64,000 bases of DNA from CAVURW01 sp963743595 (GTDB lineage Bacteria; Verrucomicrobiota; Verrucomicrobiia; Methylacidiphilales; UBA1321), in contig CAVURW010000027.1 of NCBI GenBank assembly GCA_963743595.1, positions 1 through 64,000 on the forward strand, in the 5' to 3' direction. The position numbers and the translations under genes were made by a program. Shown here piece after piece: positions 26,956 to 35,900 of the stretch (position 1 is the stretch's first letter; the number at the start of each line of letters is the position of its first letter). The notes under the pieces were generated by a model, which saw only the letters and a program-made list of their open reading frames with translations, was not told the DNA's origin and made no database searches.

Positions 26956-27483
26956 TTAACTGCCCGGAACGCCCCAGGGATCAATCGCAATCCGACCTGA
27001 GGTCGTCATGACACTAACGCTTCCATCAAAGTACTGGCCTGCAGTCAGGCTTAAGGCATCGGCTTCCCGCTTACAGGCCACCTCTCCCCCATTGTGAATG
27101 GACCGCCAATAACGAATAATGGCGTATACGGCTTGTTGCGGGCAATTGTAAGTCTGAACATTTCCTTTCAAAACTTTAATGATGTTTTGCAGAGCCGATT
27201 CACGGTCTTCTCTCCAGGTAGGGCAGTTCGTTTCGAAAATTTTGAACACGGTAGGACTGATCTCAATACACCCCTCGTAGCGTAATTGAACAACTTTCCG
27301 ATTATTCCAATAAATGTACCGTTTACGTAATTGAAGTTGATCCCTGCCCAGCAACTCAGCAATTCCATTCCCATACTCAGGAAGCAAGACGTGATCGGGA
27401 ATCCACCAAGCGTGCCAAAGAAAGCGGGAATCGTTCTGAAAGTCAGAGGATTCAATCCAATTTGGGTTATTTTTGACGTGCAT
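26956..27483 (-). CDS. hypothetical protein
   Basis: 175 residues, no signal peptide. Rich in Trp, Tyr and Asn, with segments WHAWWIPDHVLLPEYGNGIAE, RYIYWNNRKVVQLRY and IDPWGVP near the end. I recognise no family. It has its own strand between the aroD operon and the frameshifted orphan gene, and two exact 10-bp tandem repeats lie 67-86 nt upstream of its start. Base composition is more AT-rich than its neighbours, compatible with recent transfer. Confidence 0.6.
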   Translation of the reverse strand: MHVKNNPNWIESSDFQNDSRFLWHAWWIPDHVLLPEYGNGIAELLGRDQLQLRKRYIYWNNRKVVQLRYEGCIEISPTVFKIFETNCPTWREDRESALQNIIKVLKGNVQTYNCPQQAVYAIIRYWRSIHNGGEVACKREADALSLTAGQYFDGSVSVMTTSGRIAIDPWGVPGS

Positions 27484-27549
27484 AGAGCGGCGTTAATGGG
27501 TTTCTGCCGTAACACACAGCTAGAAATGTGCCGCCTCTTAAAATAGTTC

Positions 27550-27569
27550 AGTTTACTAAAGTTTACTAA
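27550..27569. repeat. tandem 10-bp direct repeat
   Basis: AGTTTACTAA occurs twice back to back, one helical turn apart, upstream of the gene at 26956-27483. The spacing is suitable for side-by-side binding of a regulator, but no known operator is matched. Confidence 0.45.
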
Positions 27570-27624
27570 ACGTCTTAAATAGATTCGAAACTACAGTAGC
27601 TTTCGCGCGTAAACCAGTGTCCAG

Positions 27625-28286
27625 CTATCCATGCTTTACTGAATGGCTCTCAGCATGGGAGTCATCCGCACTAGCGAAGAGGTGGCTGTTCTGCTGAGCC
27701 CAGTTCTGTTTCTCATGGGAGAGCCGCGCGGTGAGCGAGCGGGATTCTTTGGGTAGGTGCAGTTCATTCGATTCCTGGAGCTGCTCGATTCGTTGAAGGA
27801 GGGCCAGTGCGCGTTGGCTCGGCTGTTTGGTCATGAAACCGGCTCCCTTGCCACCCGCATAGTTTACGGGTTCACCGAAAAACTGTAGCTCCGTGGGATC
27901 GACGATCTTCGCGCGCTCTCCCTTGGCGATCTCATCGGCGGGCAACCCGCGTTCGCGTAAGAACCAATGGGTTAACGATTTACCTTCTTCATCATGCCCC
28001 AGGTTGAGCACGCACGGCACATATTTTGTGTGGGAGTTCTGTTCCGTGGTTTGAGCAAGGAGATAGTAGGCGGCCTCTGTGAGACGGAACAATTACCCAC
28101 GCACTCGTTCCAAGGCTCTCCTTTTTCGACCGATTCCTGGGCGATTTTACGCCATTGAGGATTGAGGAGAGAGTTGCCAAAGTCTTCGTGTCCCAGCGAA
28201 AAAACGATGGCGGCCTCGACTTCTTTGGGCGTCCAGTGCGCAGCAAAAGAGAGGTCGATATCATCTACAGAAAGCTTGGTTTTCAT
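27625..28286 (-). pseudogene. frameshifted hypothetical gene
   Basis: Two overlapping frames on one strand read as a single protein of about 220 residues. The first starts at the ATG at 28286 (KTKLSVDDIDLSF, then HWTPKEVEAAIVF) and keeps its sense to about 28095. From there the sense continues in another frame (LFRLTEAAYYLLAQ, YVPCVLNLGHDE, then SLTHWFLRERGLP) to 27625. Past the junction the first frame becomes compositionally odd and stops at 27972, while the second frame is closed by a TAA right before the junction. One lost base near GGGTAATTG would explain both. No family recognised. Sequencing error is the main alternative. Confidence 0.6.
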
Positions 28287-28387
28287 GGGAAGAAGACACG
28301 ATAGCAAAGATTGAAGGGGCTTCCAATGGGAAGAATGGGCGCACAGTAAAAAAGTGAGCGGAAGTGGAAGTTACTCTACAGTTTCAG

Positions 28388-28416
28388 TCGACTTGATATT
28401 GGCTGTATTGTAGTCT
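28388..28416 (+). promoter_or_regulatory. candidate promoter of the RT-containing operon
   Basis: TCGACT (28388-28393) and TAGTCT (28411-28416) are spaced by 17 nt. The -10 ends 6 nt before the GTG of the first small gene, the same geometry as at metK. Confidence 0.45.
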
Positions 28417-28422
28417 CCCGCA

Positions 28423-28764
28423 GTGAACAGTGTTAAATTTTGGGTATTAGTCGGGCTCAGCTCGTTAACGGTAGTGCTGACGGGCGTGCAGGTGTGGTTT
28501 GTGGAAGATGTACAGGAGTTGGCTGCTAAGGTGAACCAGGCAGGCCAAAACATCCAGGTGGGACAGGCTTCTGGCAATGAATTGAAGGCACTCGCCTTTA
28601 AGATCTATGCTGCCGGGCATCAAGCGCAAGACTCGCGCTTGTTGGATGTACTGACGCGCCACGGTGTGAATGTCAATGTTAACCAGCCTCCTCCAAGCGC
28701 CCCAGCTGCTAACCCGTCGCCTGCCGCTCCATCCACTCCGATGGCTCCAGGGACAATTCATTAA
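28423..28764 (+). CDS. small membrane-anchored protein, first gene of the RT operon
   Basis: 113 residues from a GTG. One transmembrane helix at about 5-26, an amphipathic helical region to about 75 (EDVQELAAKVNQAGQ), a short beta-like VNVNVNQ and a Pro/Ala/Ser-rich tail. This gives a single-pass protein with most of its mass on one side of the membrane, probably outside. No family recognised. It is followed 8 nt later by a second small membrane gene and then by the reverse transcriptase, suggesting one transcript. Whether the small proteins serve the RT is unknown. Confidence 0.65.
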   Translation: MNSVKFWVLVGLSSLTVVLTGVQVWFVEDVQELAAKVNQAGQNIQVGQASGNELKALAFKIYAAGHQAQDSRLLDVLTRHGVNVNVNQPPPSAPAANPSPAAPSTPMAPGTIH

Positions 28765-28772
28765 TTAAGTCT

Positions 28773-29093
28773 ATGTCCGAAGAAGAATCCAATAATTACT
28801 CATCGTTTTGGCCCCTATGCATTTTCTTTGCCGGGGTTATTTTTGCCGATAGCTTTCAACTCTACCAACTCTCCAACCAACGGACTGCGCTTCTGAAGCA
28901 ACAGGATTATCAGGTGGCTCCAACTCAACAGAGCGCTGAAATTCAAAAGACGCTGACGGATGTGGTGAATGATCTAGTAGAGCTGAGCCGCACGGATAAT
29001 ACGGCAGCTGAGCTGGTCAAAGAGAACATTCGCCAGAATCCTGCTCCTGCGTCTGGCTCAGGCACACCGCCGTCTCCCACGCCGGAAAAGTAA
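28773..29093 (+). CDS. small membrane-anchored protein, second gene of the RT operon
   Basis: 106 residues. Short acidic N-terminus, one hydrophobic segment (about 12-30), then a hydrophilic helical region (SAEIQKTLTDVVNDLVELSR) and a Pro/Ser/Gly tail ending PTPEK. Its layout is like that of the preceding gene, although the sequences are not obviously related. It ends 15 nt before the RT start codon. No family recognised. Confidence 0.65.
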   Translation: MSEEESNNYSSFWPLCIFFAGVIFADSFQLYQLSNQRTALLKQQDYQVAPTQQSAEIQKTLTDVVNDLVELSRTDNTAAELVKENIRQNPAPASGSGTPPSPTPEK

Positions 29094-29096
29094 TGC

Positions 29097-29122
29097 CTGA
29101 TCCAGCCCATGAACTGGATCAG
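29097..29122 (+). promoter_or_regulatory. hairpin holding the reverse transcriptase start codon in its loop
   Basis: CTGATCCAG (29097-29105) and CTGGATCAG (29114-29122) are perfectly complementary over 9 bp, with the 8-nt loop CCCATGAA. The ATG at 29109 lies inside the loop. There is no Shine-Dalgarno sequence. The structure could regulate or block initiation at this ATG; GTG at 29142, behind an AGGGA, is an alternative start. Confidence 0.5.
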
Positions 29123-30287
29123 CAGATGGATTCAGGGATGGGTGGGGCGAGGTGTTTCCCGGCGAGATGAGAAGGTAGGGGATTCAGTTCCCAATCCAGC
29201 GAAACCTAAGCGCAGCCAGCGGCTTTCCATCTATCGTCTGGAGTGGCTTCGGCGCTTGAGCACAACCGGGCGAACTCGGGATCGAAAGCTTCAAGATTTG
29301 TCGGGCGACTCGAGTAAGCTCGAGAAGTATAAGCTTCCGGTTTGGAATAATGACTTAGAGGTCGCCACCGCACTAGGAGTCAGTCGAAAGGAGCTGTGGT
29401 TTTACGCGAGTCACCGCTACTTCGATCGCTTTCTGCATTACGTAACATTTCGTGTTCCAAAACGAAGCGGCGGCGAACGGCTGATCATGGCCCCGAAGCG
29501 TCGGCTCAAAGCGCTCCAGCGGCGTCTGCTCACAGAACTTGTTGAAAAACTACCCGTGAGCGATCGGGCACATGCGTTTCGCGTGGGTCGGAATATTCGA
29601 TCGGGAGCAGCGGAACACGTGGGTAAACAGGTCGTGATCAAAATGGATCTGAAGGATTTTTTCCCAAGCGTGACGTTCGGGCGCGTGCGGGGATTTCTAA
29701 TCGCGTACGGTTACGGCTACGATGTGGCGACCACGCTGGCGGCGCTGATGACCGAGTGCGAGCGACAGTCCGTGGAGTCCAATGGCATGCTCTATTACGT
29801 GCCCGTCGGACATCGCCATTGTGTCCAGGGCGCACCCACCAGCCCGGGGATTTGTAATGCGCTTTTCCTCGGGACAGACCAGGTCTTAACGGGCCTCTCG
29901 AAAAAGCGAGGCCTCAGCTACACGCGGTATGCGGACGATCTTTGCTTTTCAGGGGCGATTGAAAAGAAGGAGATCATCGAGTTTATTCGCTCGGTGGAAG
30001 GTGCGGTCGCACGAGGCGGTTTTACGGTGAATCGTGCGAAGACACGGGTTATGGGACAGGGGACTCGACAGCAGGTGACGGGTGTCGTGGTGAACGCAGG
30101 GCTGGGAATGAGTCGAAAGGAGCGCCGGAAAATTCGCGCGACGATTCATCGCATGAAAACGGGAGTGGTGAGCGACGAGCACGTTCAGCGGGTGCAGGGG
30201 CAGGTCGCCTTCGCCGGGATGTTAAATGCGGAGCAGGGAACGAAACTTCTACGGCGCTTGAAGGCGGTCATCAAGGGCCGAGCTTAG
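29109..30287 (+). CDS. retron-type reverse transcriptase
   Basis: 392 residues. RT motifs in order: FRVPKRSGGERLI (114-126), a variant of the retron NAxxH motif as GAAEH (166-170), D180 in MDLKDFFPS, QGAPTSP (240-246), the catalytic YADD (274-277) followed by LCFSG, and the retron VTG motif with VVN (323-328). This combination, with YYVPVG before QGAPTSP, is closest to myxobacterial Mx162-type retron RTs as I recall them. The N-terminal 100 residues carry a short basic extension. Retrons usually have their msr-msd RNA just upstream, but here two small membrane genes fill that space and no msr-msd could be recognised. It overlaps the convergent AI-2E gene by 4 nt. Confidence 0.88.
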   Translation: MNWISRWIQGWVGRGVSRRDEKVGDSVPNPAKPKRSQRLSIYRLEWLRRLSTTGRTRDRKLQDLSGDSSKLEKYKLPVWNNDLEVATALGVSRKELWFYASHRYFDRFLHYVTFRVPKRSGGERLIMAPKRRLKALQRRLLTELVEKLPVSDRAHAFRVGRNIRSGAAEHVGKQVVIKMDLKDFFPSVTFGRVRGFLIAYGYGYDVATTLAALMTECERQSVESNGMLYYVPVGHRHCVQGAPTSPGICNALFLGTDQVLTGLSKKRGLSYTRYADDLCFSGAIEKKEIIEFIRSVEGAVARGGFTVNRAKTRVMGQGTRQQVTGVVVNAGLGMSRKERRKIRATIHRMKTGVVSDEHVQRVQGQVAFAGMLNAEQGTKLLRRLKAVIKGRA

Positions 30288-31534
30288 CGACTGCGAATGG
30301 GAGTTTTGTGTCCCGCCGGGTTTCTCCACACGTAACGCTTCAGCAGCACCACGATCATACAGGTGAGCGGAACCGCCATGAGAGGGCCAAGAATCCCCGG
30401 CAGAATCAAACTCCAGAATAGGATGCCAAAGATGATCGTAAGCGGGTGAAGCCCAGTGCTGTGGCTTTGAATACGTGGGGAAACGAACAGCGATTCCAGC
30501 ATTTGAACAATCGCAAAGACGCCGAGAACGAGTAGCGGTTTTAACCATGGCGAGGAATGGGACGTGGCCAGCGCAATGAACAAACAGGGGATGATGCTGA
30601 CGATGATCCCGAGAAAGGGCACGATGCTGAAGGCCCCGGCCATCACACCCAGAAACAGGCTGTTCGGCAAGCCGATGATGGCCAGGCCAATCGTGGTAAA
30701 AAAGCCGTTGCACGACGCGACCATGATTTGGCCGCGAAAATAGCTGACCAGAGCCGCACAGATTTCGTCGATAACGGAGAGCACTTCATCTCGATGCCAT
30801 TCCTCGCGCAGGGGAATGCACTCACGCCACGTGGCAATGAGTCGGTCGCGATCAGCCAGGAAGTAGAAGACGTAAATGGGCACGAAGCCGAATCCGAGCA
30901 GAAAGCCGAACGCCTGGCCCACGGGAGCCAGCGCTCCGTAGAGGAAATCGCCGAGTCGCTGGGTTAAGACATTCAGGTTTTGATCGACCCACGGTTTGTT
31001 CTCCTTGATTAAATTCTCGAGCGGCGATTGCCCACTGGAGAACTGTGCGTTCACGAAGTGGTGGCCGTGCTCGAAGAGGAGTCCGGGTGAAAAGGAGGCG
31101 TGGCCTTTTACTAATTCCGGAAGCGTTTGGGTCCCCTGGGAGATGACTCCAGGAAGATCGACGAAAAACTTATGACTTTGCTCAATGAGAGGCGGTAAAA
31201 GGAAAGTAAGAAAAAGTACGAAGAGAATGAACACTATCGACAAAACGGCGAGTGAAGAGACCGTCCGTGAGTAACCTGTTCTACACAAGAAACTTACGGG
31301 GATATCCAGAAGTAGGGCCAAAAGTACCGAAAGACCGATCGGAAGTAGCACGGGATACGACCATGAGAGGAGCTGAACGAACCCGAAAAAGATGAGCGCA
31401 AGCCCTGCGAGTAGCGTAAAAATGGCAACTAACGTGAGCGCACTCCAGATAATCTGGAGCTGAGCCGGACTGGGACGAAGCGATGGGGTAGCGGGTGCCA
31501 AGCTCTCTTTGGCGTCACGGCTTTGTGGGCGCAT
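30284..31534 (-). CDS. AI-2E family transporter (PerM-like)
   Basis: 416 residues, PF01594-type membrane protein. Paired N-terminal helices (about 30-90), a long amphipathic region containing the periplasmic or cytoplasmic middle domain (120-210), then a C-terminal membrane block with GFGFVPIYVFYFLADRDRL and PFLGIIVSIIPCL, which are family signatures. Members export small molecules or act in Na+/H+ exchange; the substrate cannot be read from sequence. Its start overlaps the end of the OmpA/MotB-like gene by 20 nt, so the pair is an operon. Confidence 0.92.
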   Translation of the reverse strand: MRPQSRDAKESLAPATPSLRPSPAQLQIIWSALTLVAIFTLLAGLALIFFGFVQLLSWSYPVLLPIGLSVLLALLLDIPVSFLCRTGYSRTVSSLAVLSIVFILFVLFLTFLLPPLIEQSHKFFVDLPGVISQGTQTLPELVKGHASFSPGLLFEHGHHFVNAQFSSGQSPLENLIKENKPWVDQNLNVLTQRLGDFLYGALAPVGQAFGFLLGFGFVPIYVFYFLADRDRLIATWRECIPLREEWHRDEVLSVIDEICAALVSYFRGQIMVASCNGFFTTIGLAIIGLPNSLFLGVMAGAFSIVPFLGIIVSIIPCLFIALATSHSSPWLKPLLVLGVFAIVQMLESLFVSPRIQSHSTGLHPLTIIFGILFWSLILPGILGPLMAVPLTCMIVVLLKRYVWRNPAGHKTPIRSR

Positions 31535-32465
31535 CAGCAGGGGGTTCCAAAGTGGTGTTAGGCGTCTGTGTGCCGGAGGTTGGTTTGGAGTCGGAATCGG
31601 CGGAGAGTAGGGTGAGCGGAGGGAGCGCGTTTGCTGGGAGCGACGGGGCCGTTGGCACGACAGAAATTTCAGTGCGTCGATTGAAAGCGTCCTTGGAGGG
31701 GAGGGGATTTTGATCCCCGAGCGGCAGACAGAGGATATGGCTTAAAGGGAGATCGGTCTGTTCGTGGAGGAAGTGTTGAATCGCCAGGGCACGCGATCCG
31801 GTGAGCGTGAGCGGATCGTTTTTGTTCTTTTCGGACGAGCCTTCTCCCAGCTTATCGCAGAAGAGAGAAATCCGTAGCTCAGAGTGATCCATCTGGCCGA
31901 CGAGCGCACCCGTGAGCTTCGTCAGTGCGTCTTTAGCTGCCGGAAGAAGCGTCGATTCACCTGGCGAAAACCATTTTGCATTGGGAATGCGAAGGACTGG
32001 ACGCCCGGCGATGAGGAGGAGTTCGCCCGAACAGTCCTTGGCGATTTTGCGGCTGGATTGAGCAAAGGTTTTGAGCACTTGGAGTTGCTTGGCATCGAGG
32101 GGAGCGTCGGGTTGAGCACTTGCGGGAGTTGTCGAATTGGGATTCGGAGTCGGGTTGGGAGAACCCCCGTTCTCCCGATCCAGAAGCTTCTGTTCTTCTT
32201 GCTTCAGGACGGCTTCCTGATTTTTCAACTGCTCTTCCTTCTCGTGCATCGCGTTTTCAAGGCGATCGCTTTCGGTCTTGGTGTCCCGCAGTCGGTTGTT
32301 GAGAAGCGTGACCTGATCCCGGAGGGTGTTCGCGCTGTACTCAGACTGTTCCAGTTGCCACAGGAGAAAACCACTGGCGGTAAAGAAGAAGGCGGAAAGG
32401 AGTCCCCAGAAGAGACTGGCCCCTTGGTTTGGATCGAGTTTTATGAGGGGAGTCTTCAGCGTCAC
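31515..32465 (-). CDS. membrane-anchored coiled-coil protein with OmpA/MotB-like C-terminal domain
   Basis: 316 residues from a GTG. One membrane segment (about 18-36), a coiled coil rich in Glu, Lys and Leu (45-95), a Pro/Thr/Asn linker (96-125), then a domain where SRKIAKDCSGELLLIAGRP, GESTLLPAAKDALTKL and FNRRTEISVVP resemble the OmpA-like peptidoglycan-binding fold of MotB/OmpA proteins. This predicts an inner-membrane anchor reaching the cell wall. The C-terminus is Pro/Thr-rich. It is transcribed with the AI-2E gene. No MotA partner is present in the window, so a flagellar or Tol role is not claimed. Confidence 0.7.
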   Translation of the reverse strand: MTLKTPLIKLDPNQGASLFWGLLSAFFFTASGFLLWQLEQSEYSANTLRDQVTLLNNRLRDTKTESDRLENAMHEKEEQLKNQEAVLKQEEQKLLDRENGGSPNPTPNPNSTTPASAQPDAPLDAKQLQVLKTFAQSSRKIAKDCSGELLLIAGRPVLRIPNAKWFSPGESTLLPAAKDALTKLTGALVGQMDHSELRISLFCDKLGEGSSEKNKNDPLTLTGSRALAIQHFLHEQTDLPLSHILCLPLGDQNPLPSKDAFNRRTEISVVPTAPSLPANALPPLTLLSADSDSKPTSGTQTPNTTLEPPADAPTKP

Positions 32466-32517
32466 GACCGCTAGACGGTATCAGAGAGTGGATTAAACTG
32501 TCTGCAAAAATTGGGGG

Positions 32518-32588
32518 TGCGAGTGCGGAGAATTGAACTCCGACATCAAGCTTGGGAAGCTCGCGCGCTACCTTTACGCCACACTCGC
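32518..32588 (-). tRNA. tRNA-Gly (anticodon CCC)
   Basis: 71-nt cloverleaf on the minus strand. Acceptor GCGAGTG pairs with CACTCGC, discriminator A. Anticodon stem CGAGC/GCTTG holds loop TTCCCAA with anticodon CCC. T arm is CGGAGTTCAATTCTCCG. CCA is not encoded. Confidence 0.96.
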
Positions 32589-32595
32589 TAAGATG

Positions 32596-32934
32596 CTAGG
32601 CCGAAAGGGTTTGGAGCTTTCGGGAAAAATCTAAGAATGTGATACTCCCGGTATGCTGGTCAATCACAATCCCGTTCCGGTAGAACACCATGTGGGGGAG
32701 GTTGACTAGTTGTAGCGACTGGGCGAGCACCGGATTGGCGTCCACGTCGAGTTTCAGAAACCGGATTCCAGGATAGGTGACGGCCACCTTATCCAAAACT
32801 GCTAGCAATGCGAGACTCTGCTTACACCAATCCGCCGTGGCGGCGACGACCACCAACGGACGAGAGCGTATGTCGTCGAAGTAGCTTACTTCTTCGACGA
32901 GCTGAATCAGCGGTTCTTTTTCTGTAGTTTCCAT
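32596..32934 (-). CDS. thioredoxin-fold protein with a single active-site cysteine
   Basis: 112 residues, full thioredoxin fold: PLVVVAATADWC for beta-3 and the active helix, then FLKLDVDANPVLAQSLQL and the cis-Pro segment NLPHMVFYRNG. The redox motif is WCKQS (36-40), so the second cysteine of CGPC is replaced by Ser. It cannot cycle a classic CxxC disulfide; it may act as a monothiol reductase, an isomerase-like protein or a binding module. It follows the giant Pro-rich gene by 3 nt in the same operon, which hints at a connection, and lies next to tRNA-Gly. Confidence 0.85.
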   Translation of the reverse strand: METTEKEPLIQLVEEVSYFDDIRSRPLVVVAATADWCKQSLALLAVLDKVAVTYPGIRFLKLDVDANPVLAQSLQLVNLPHMVFYRNGIVIDQHTGSITFLDFSRKLQTLSA

Positions 32935-32937
32935 GGC

Positions 32938-35900
32938 CTAGGGGTGGGGCATGTTGTACATGAAGTAACCGAAGGCACCCCAAACCGCGAGGTTCAAGAC
33001 AATTGCCAGACCGATCATCAAGTAATCCGTGGAGGGCTCTTCCGCGTAGGACGTGGATGCCATCATCGCGGCGGATGGTGGCGGCGCAGGCGCAGGCGTT
33101 GAGACCGGAGGACGGATCTCGGTTACCTTTGGAAGCGAGGAGGTCGGGCGGGGCGATGTGGTGACCGACTTTGCAGGCAGGCTTGCCGAGATGTTCTCCG
33201 TGCGGTCGAGTTTTCCAGGAGGCGCTGCGGGGGGCTTGATCGCTCCAGGAATAGCCAGAGAAGGCGCACCTGAAGGTGGCAGTGGCGTTCCAGGCAAGGC
33301 CAGCTTCGTGGGCGCTGGCGGAGTTGCTACGCCTGGAGGCATGGGAGTCGAGACCTTGACTGGAGGCAGCGGTGTGGACGTGCCTGGAGGCATGGGAGTT
33401 GAAGGGGCTTTACCGGACGACGGTGGCAAAGGTGATGGTGGGGGTGGTGTCTTTTGCTGCGTAGGAGTTGCAAGCCCGGGAGCTTGGGGTTGAGGGGTTG
33501 AGGGAGGTGTGAGATTCGTGGGAGGCGGAGGTGTGCCGACGGAGCCCTTCACAGGCGGCATCATCACCCCGGTAACGGATGCCTCCAGCGCGCTGGGCGG
33601 CTGTTGGCGGGGAGGGGTAAGACCCGTAGTTTTCGTTACAGCTCCCGTAGGAAGTGTTGCAGGCATCGTGACCGGAGGAGCCATGGGCACTTTAGGCTTT
33701 TGCGGCAGGGCAACGGACGGCCGGCTGGACTTTGGCAGTTCAGGAGTGACTAGTGTAGTCGAAGATATCGGCGACGGGGAATCTGTGGCCGAAGGTAGCG
33801 CTACAGCCGCTTCCGGTGGTTTCGGTGCAGGCAGAGCAGGAAGCGTGACCGCTGTCTTGCTTAAGTCATCCGGTTTCGACCGTGGGGCTTCAGGCTTTGT
33901 AAGCGCTGCGCTTACCGGCGGCAATTGCACGGGAGGTGTCAGTGCCACCTGCGTTACAGGCATGGGCGGTGTAGGAACCACAGAAACAGCTGGTGTCAGC
34001 GGCGTCGGCGTTGGCAACTTCACGGGAGGTGGAGGGGTCAACGAAACCACGGGTGTGGGTAGTAATGATGGCGGAGGCGGCGTTAATAAAACTGCAGCCG
34101 CAGGAAGTGTGACGGGTGGTGGCGGAGTGAGCGAGACGAGTGGCGAGGGTGGCGGGTTAACGGGAGGCGGAGGAGGAGTTAACGAAACGGAGGGAGGTCT
34201 GCCAAGCGGCGGGGGCGGCGGCGTGATCGAAACAGCTGGCGCAGCAGTCACAGGCGGCGGAGGTGTTAGCGAAACAGCAGGTGCGGCCATCACAGGCGGC
34301 GGAGGCGTGATCGAAACAGCTGGCGCAGCAGTCACAGGCGGCGGAGGTGTTAGCGAAACAGCAGGTGCGGCCATCACAGGCGGCGGCGGCGTGATCGAAA
34401 CAGCAGGCGCAGCCGTCACGGGCGGCGGAGGCGTGATCGAAACAGCAGGCGCAGCCGTCACGGGCGGCGGAGGCGTGATCGAAACAGCAGGCGCAGCCAT
34501 CACGGGCGGCGGAGGCGTTATCGAAACAGCAGGTGCGGCCATCACAGGCGGCGGAGGCGTTATCGAAACAGGAGCTGCCATCACCGGAGGTGGAGGTGTT
34601 AGGGAAACAGCGGGCGCGGCCATCACAGGCGGTGTTTGGGCAACAGGGGCTGGGGTAGCTGGCTTCGTTTCCAACAATTTTGGAATCAAGGAAGCGTTCG
34701 GAATTGCGATGGAGGGTCTTGCAGGAGCCAAACCGATCGATGGCCGTGCTGGTTCGGATATCTTCAGCCCCACGGGAGGTGTTGGCATCGGATCGGGGGA
34801 GAGGGTCGGCTTTGGGATCTCCGGAGTTACCTCGGGTTTAAGTGTGCCAACTGCTGGAGGTGGAGGAGTCGGTGCTGCAGCCGTCAGCTCTTTGACCTCG
34901 GCTTTGGGCTCAGGTGTTGTGGCTGCAGCCGGTTTCTCATCGGGCTTAAAACTAGGACGAGGACCATCCTTATTGACTCTCGGCAACATCACCGATTCAG
35001 GAACTGCCGTGTGCATTTCCTTGGCAACTACTGTGGGAAGAGGCAGGGCTTTCGTACCCGAGTCTGTCGGCACAGGAATGGGTGGGATCATCACCGTATT
35101 CCCCGTTCCTGCTGGCTTCATCAGTGGGGGTGCAATCATCGGGGCGGTTGTAGTCGCCATTCTGCCGCTCTTTGTGAGAGGGCTTTTGGTTGCGAGCGAT
35201 CCCGTCTTTGTCGGAGCGAATTTCGGCTCTTCTTTCTTGGCCTCTCCAGCAAGCGTTACTGCAGCGGGTGCCAACGAAACCGCAGGCGCATCGAGTGTTA
35301 CCGCAGGAGGTGCTAACGAAACTGTGGGCGCATCAAGTGTTACCGCAGGAGGTGCTAACGAAACTGCGGGCGCATTAAGTGTTACCGCAGCGGGAGCCAA
35401 CGAAACCGCAGGCCCATCGAGTGTTACCGCAGCGGGTGCCAACGAAACCGCAGGTGCATCAAGTGTGACGGCAGGCGTCAAAGTGACCGCTGGCGATTGC
35501 AAAGACACAGGAGGCGCAAGGGAGACAGCAGTCGCTACGGGCACAGGTGGCACTGCCGACTTTTCCTCGGCAGGTAACGAGATCATGACCGCTGCTGGAG
35601 CTGACGGTGTCGGATCTTTGGTCGGCGGCGGTGGTATCATCACCGTTGCCCGAGACGACTCACGAGTGGGAGTCAGCATCGGTGGCGGGAACGAAGGAGC
35701 TGCCTTGGGCGGGTCAAGAACGACAGGAGCTGGAGTGATTTTGGCCTCTGTTGGGAGGGCAATTAAAGGCGGGGGCGTAGAGGGCGCCAGGCTTACCGGA
35801 GGTAGCGACGGAGCGAGGCTCACGGGAGGGAGAGACGGTGGCAGGGACGGCGGCGCCGCAGGCTCAGCTTGAGTAAACGGTGCCGTAACCACAGGATCCT

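Noticed and set aside
27972..28307. Independent 111-residue gene
   Set aside because: Its sense ends near 28090, after which the other frame carries the protein; treated as one frameshifted gene.
34215..34630. CRISPR-like regular repeats
   Set aside because: Units are contiguous 42-nt coding repeats without unique spacers, and there are no cas genes.
33509..35872. A 787-residue Gly/Val/Thr-rich open frame on the plus strand
   Set aside because: It is the antisense mirror of the giant Pro-rich gene: Pro codons read as Gly codons on the other strand. It has no domain, and the minus frame is longer, has a clear C-terminal helix and modular motifs.
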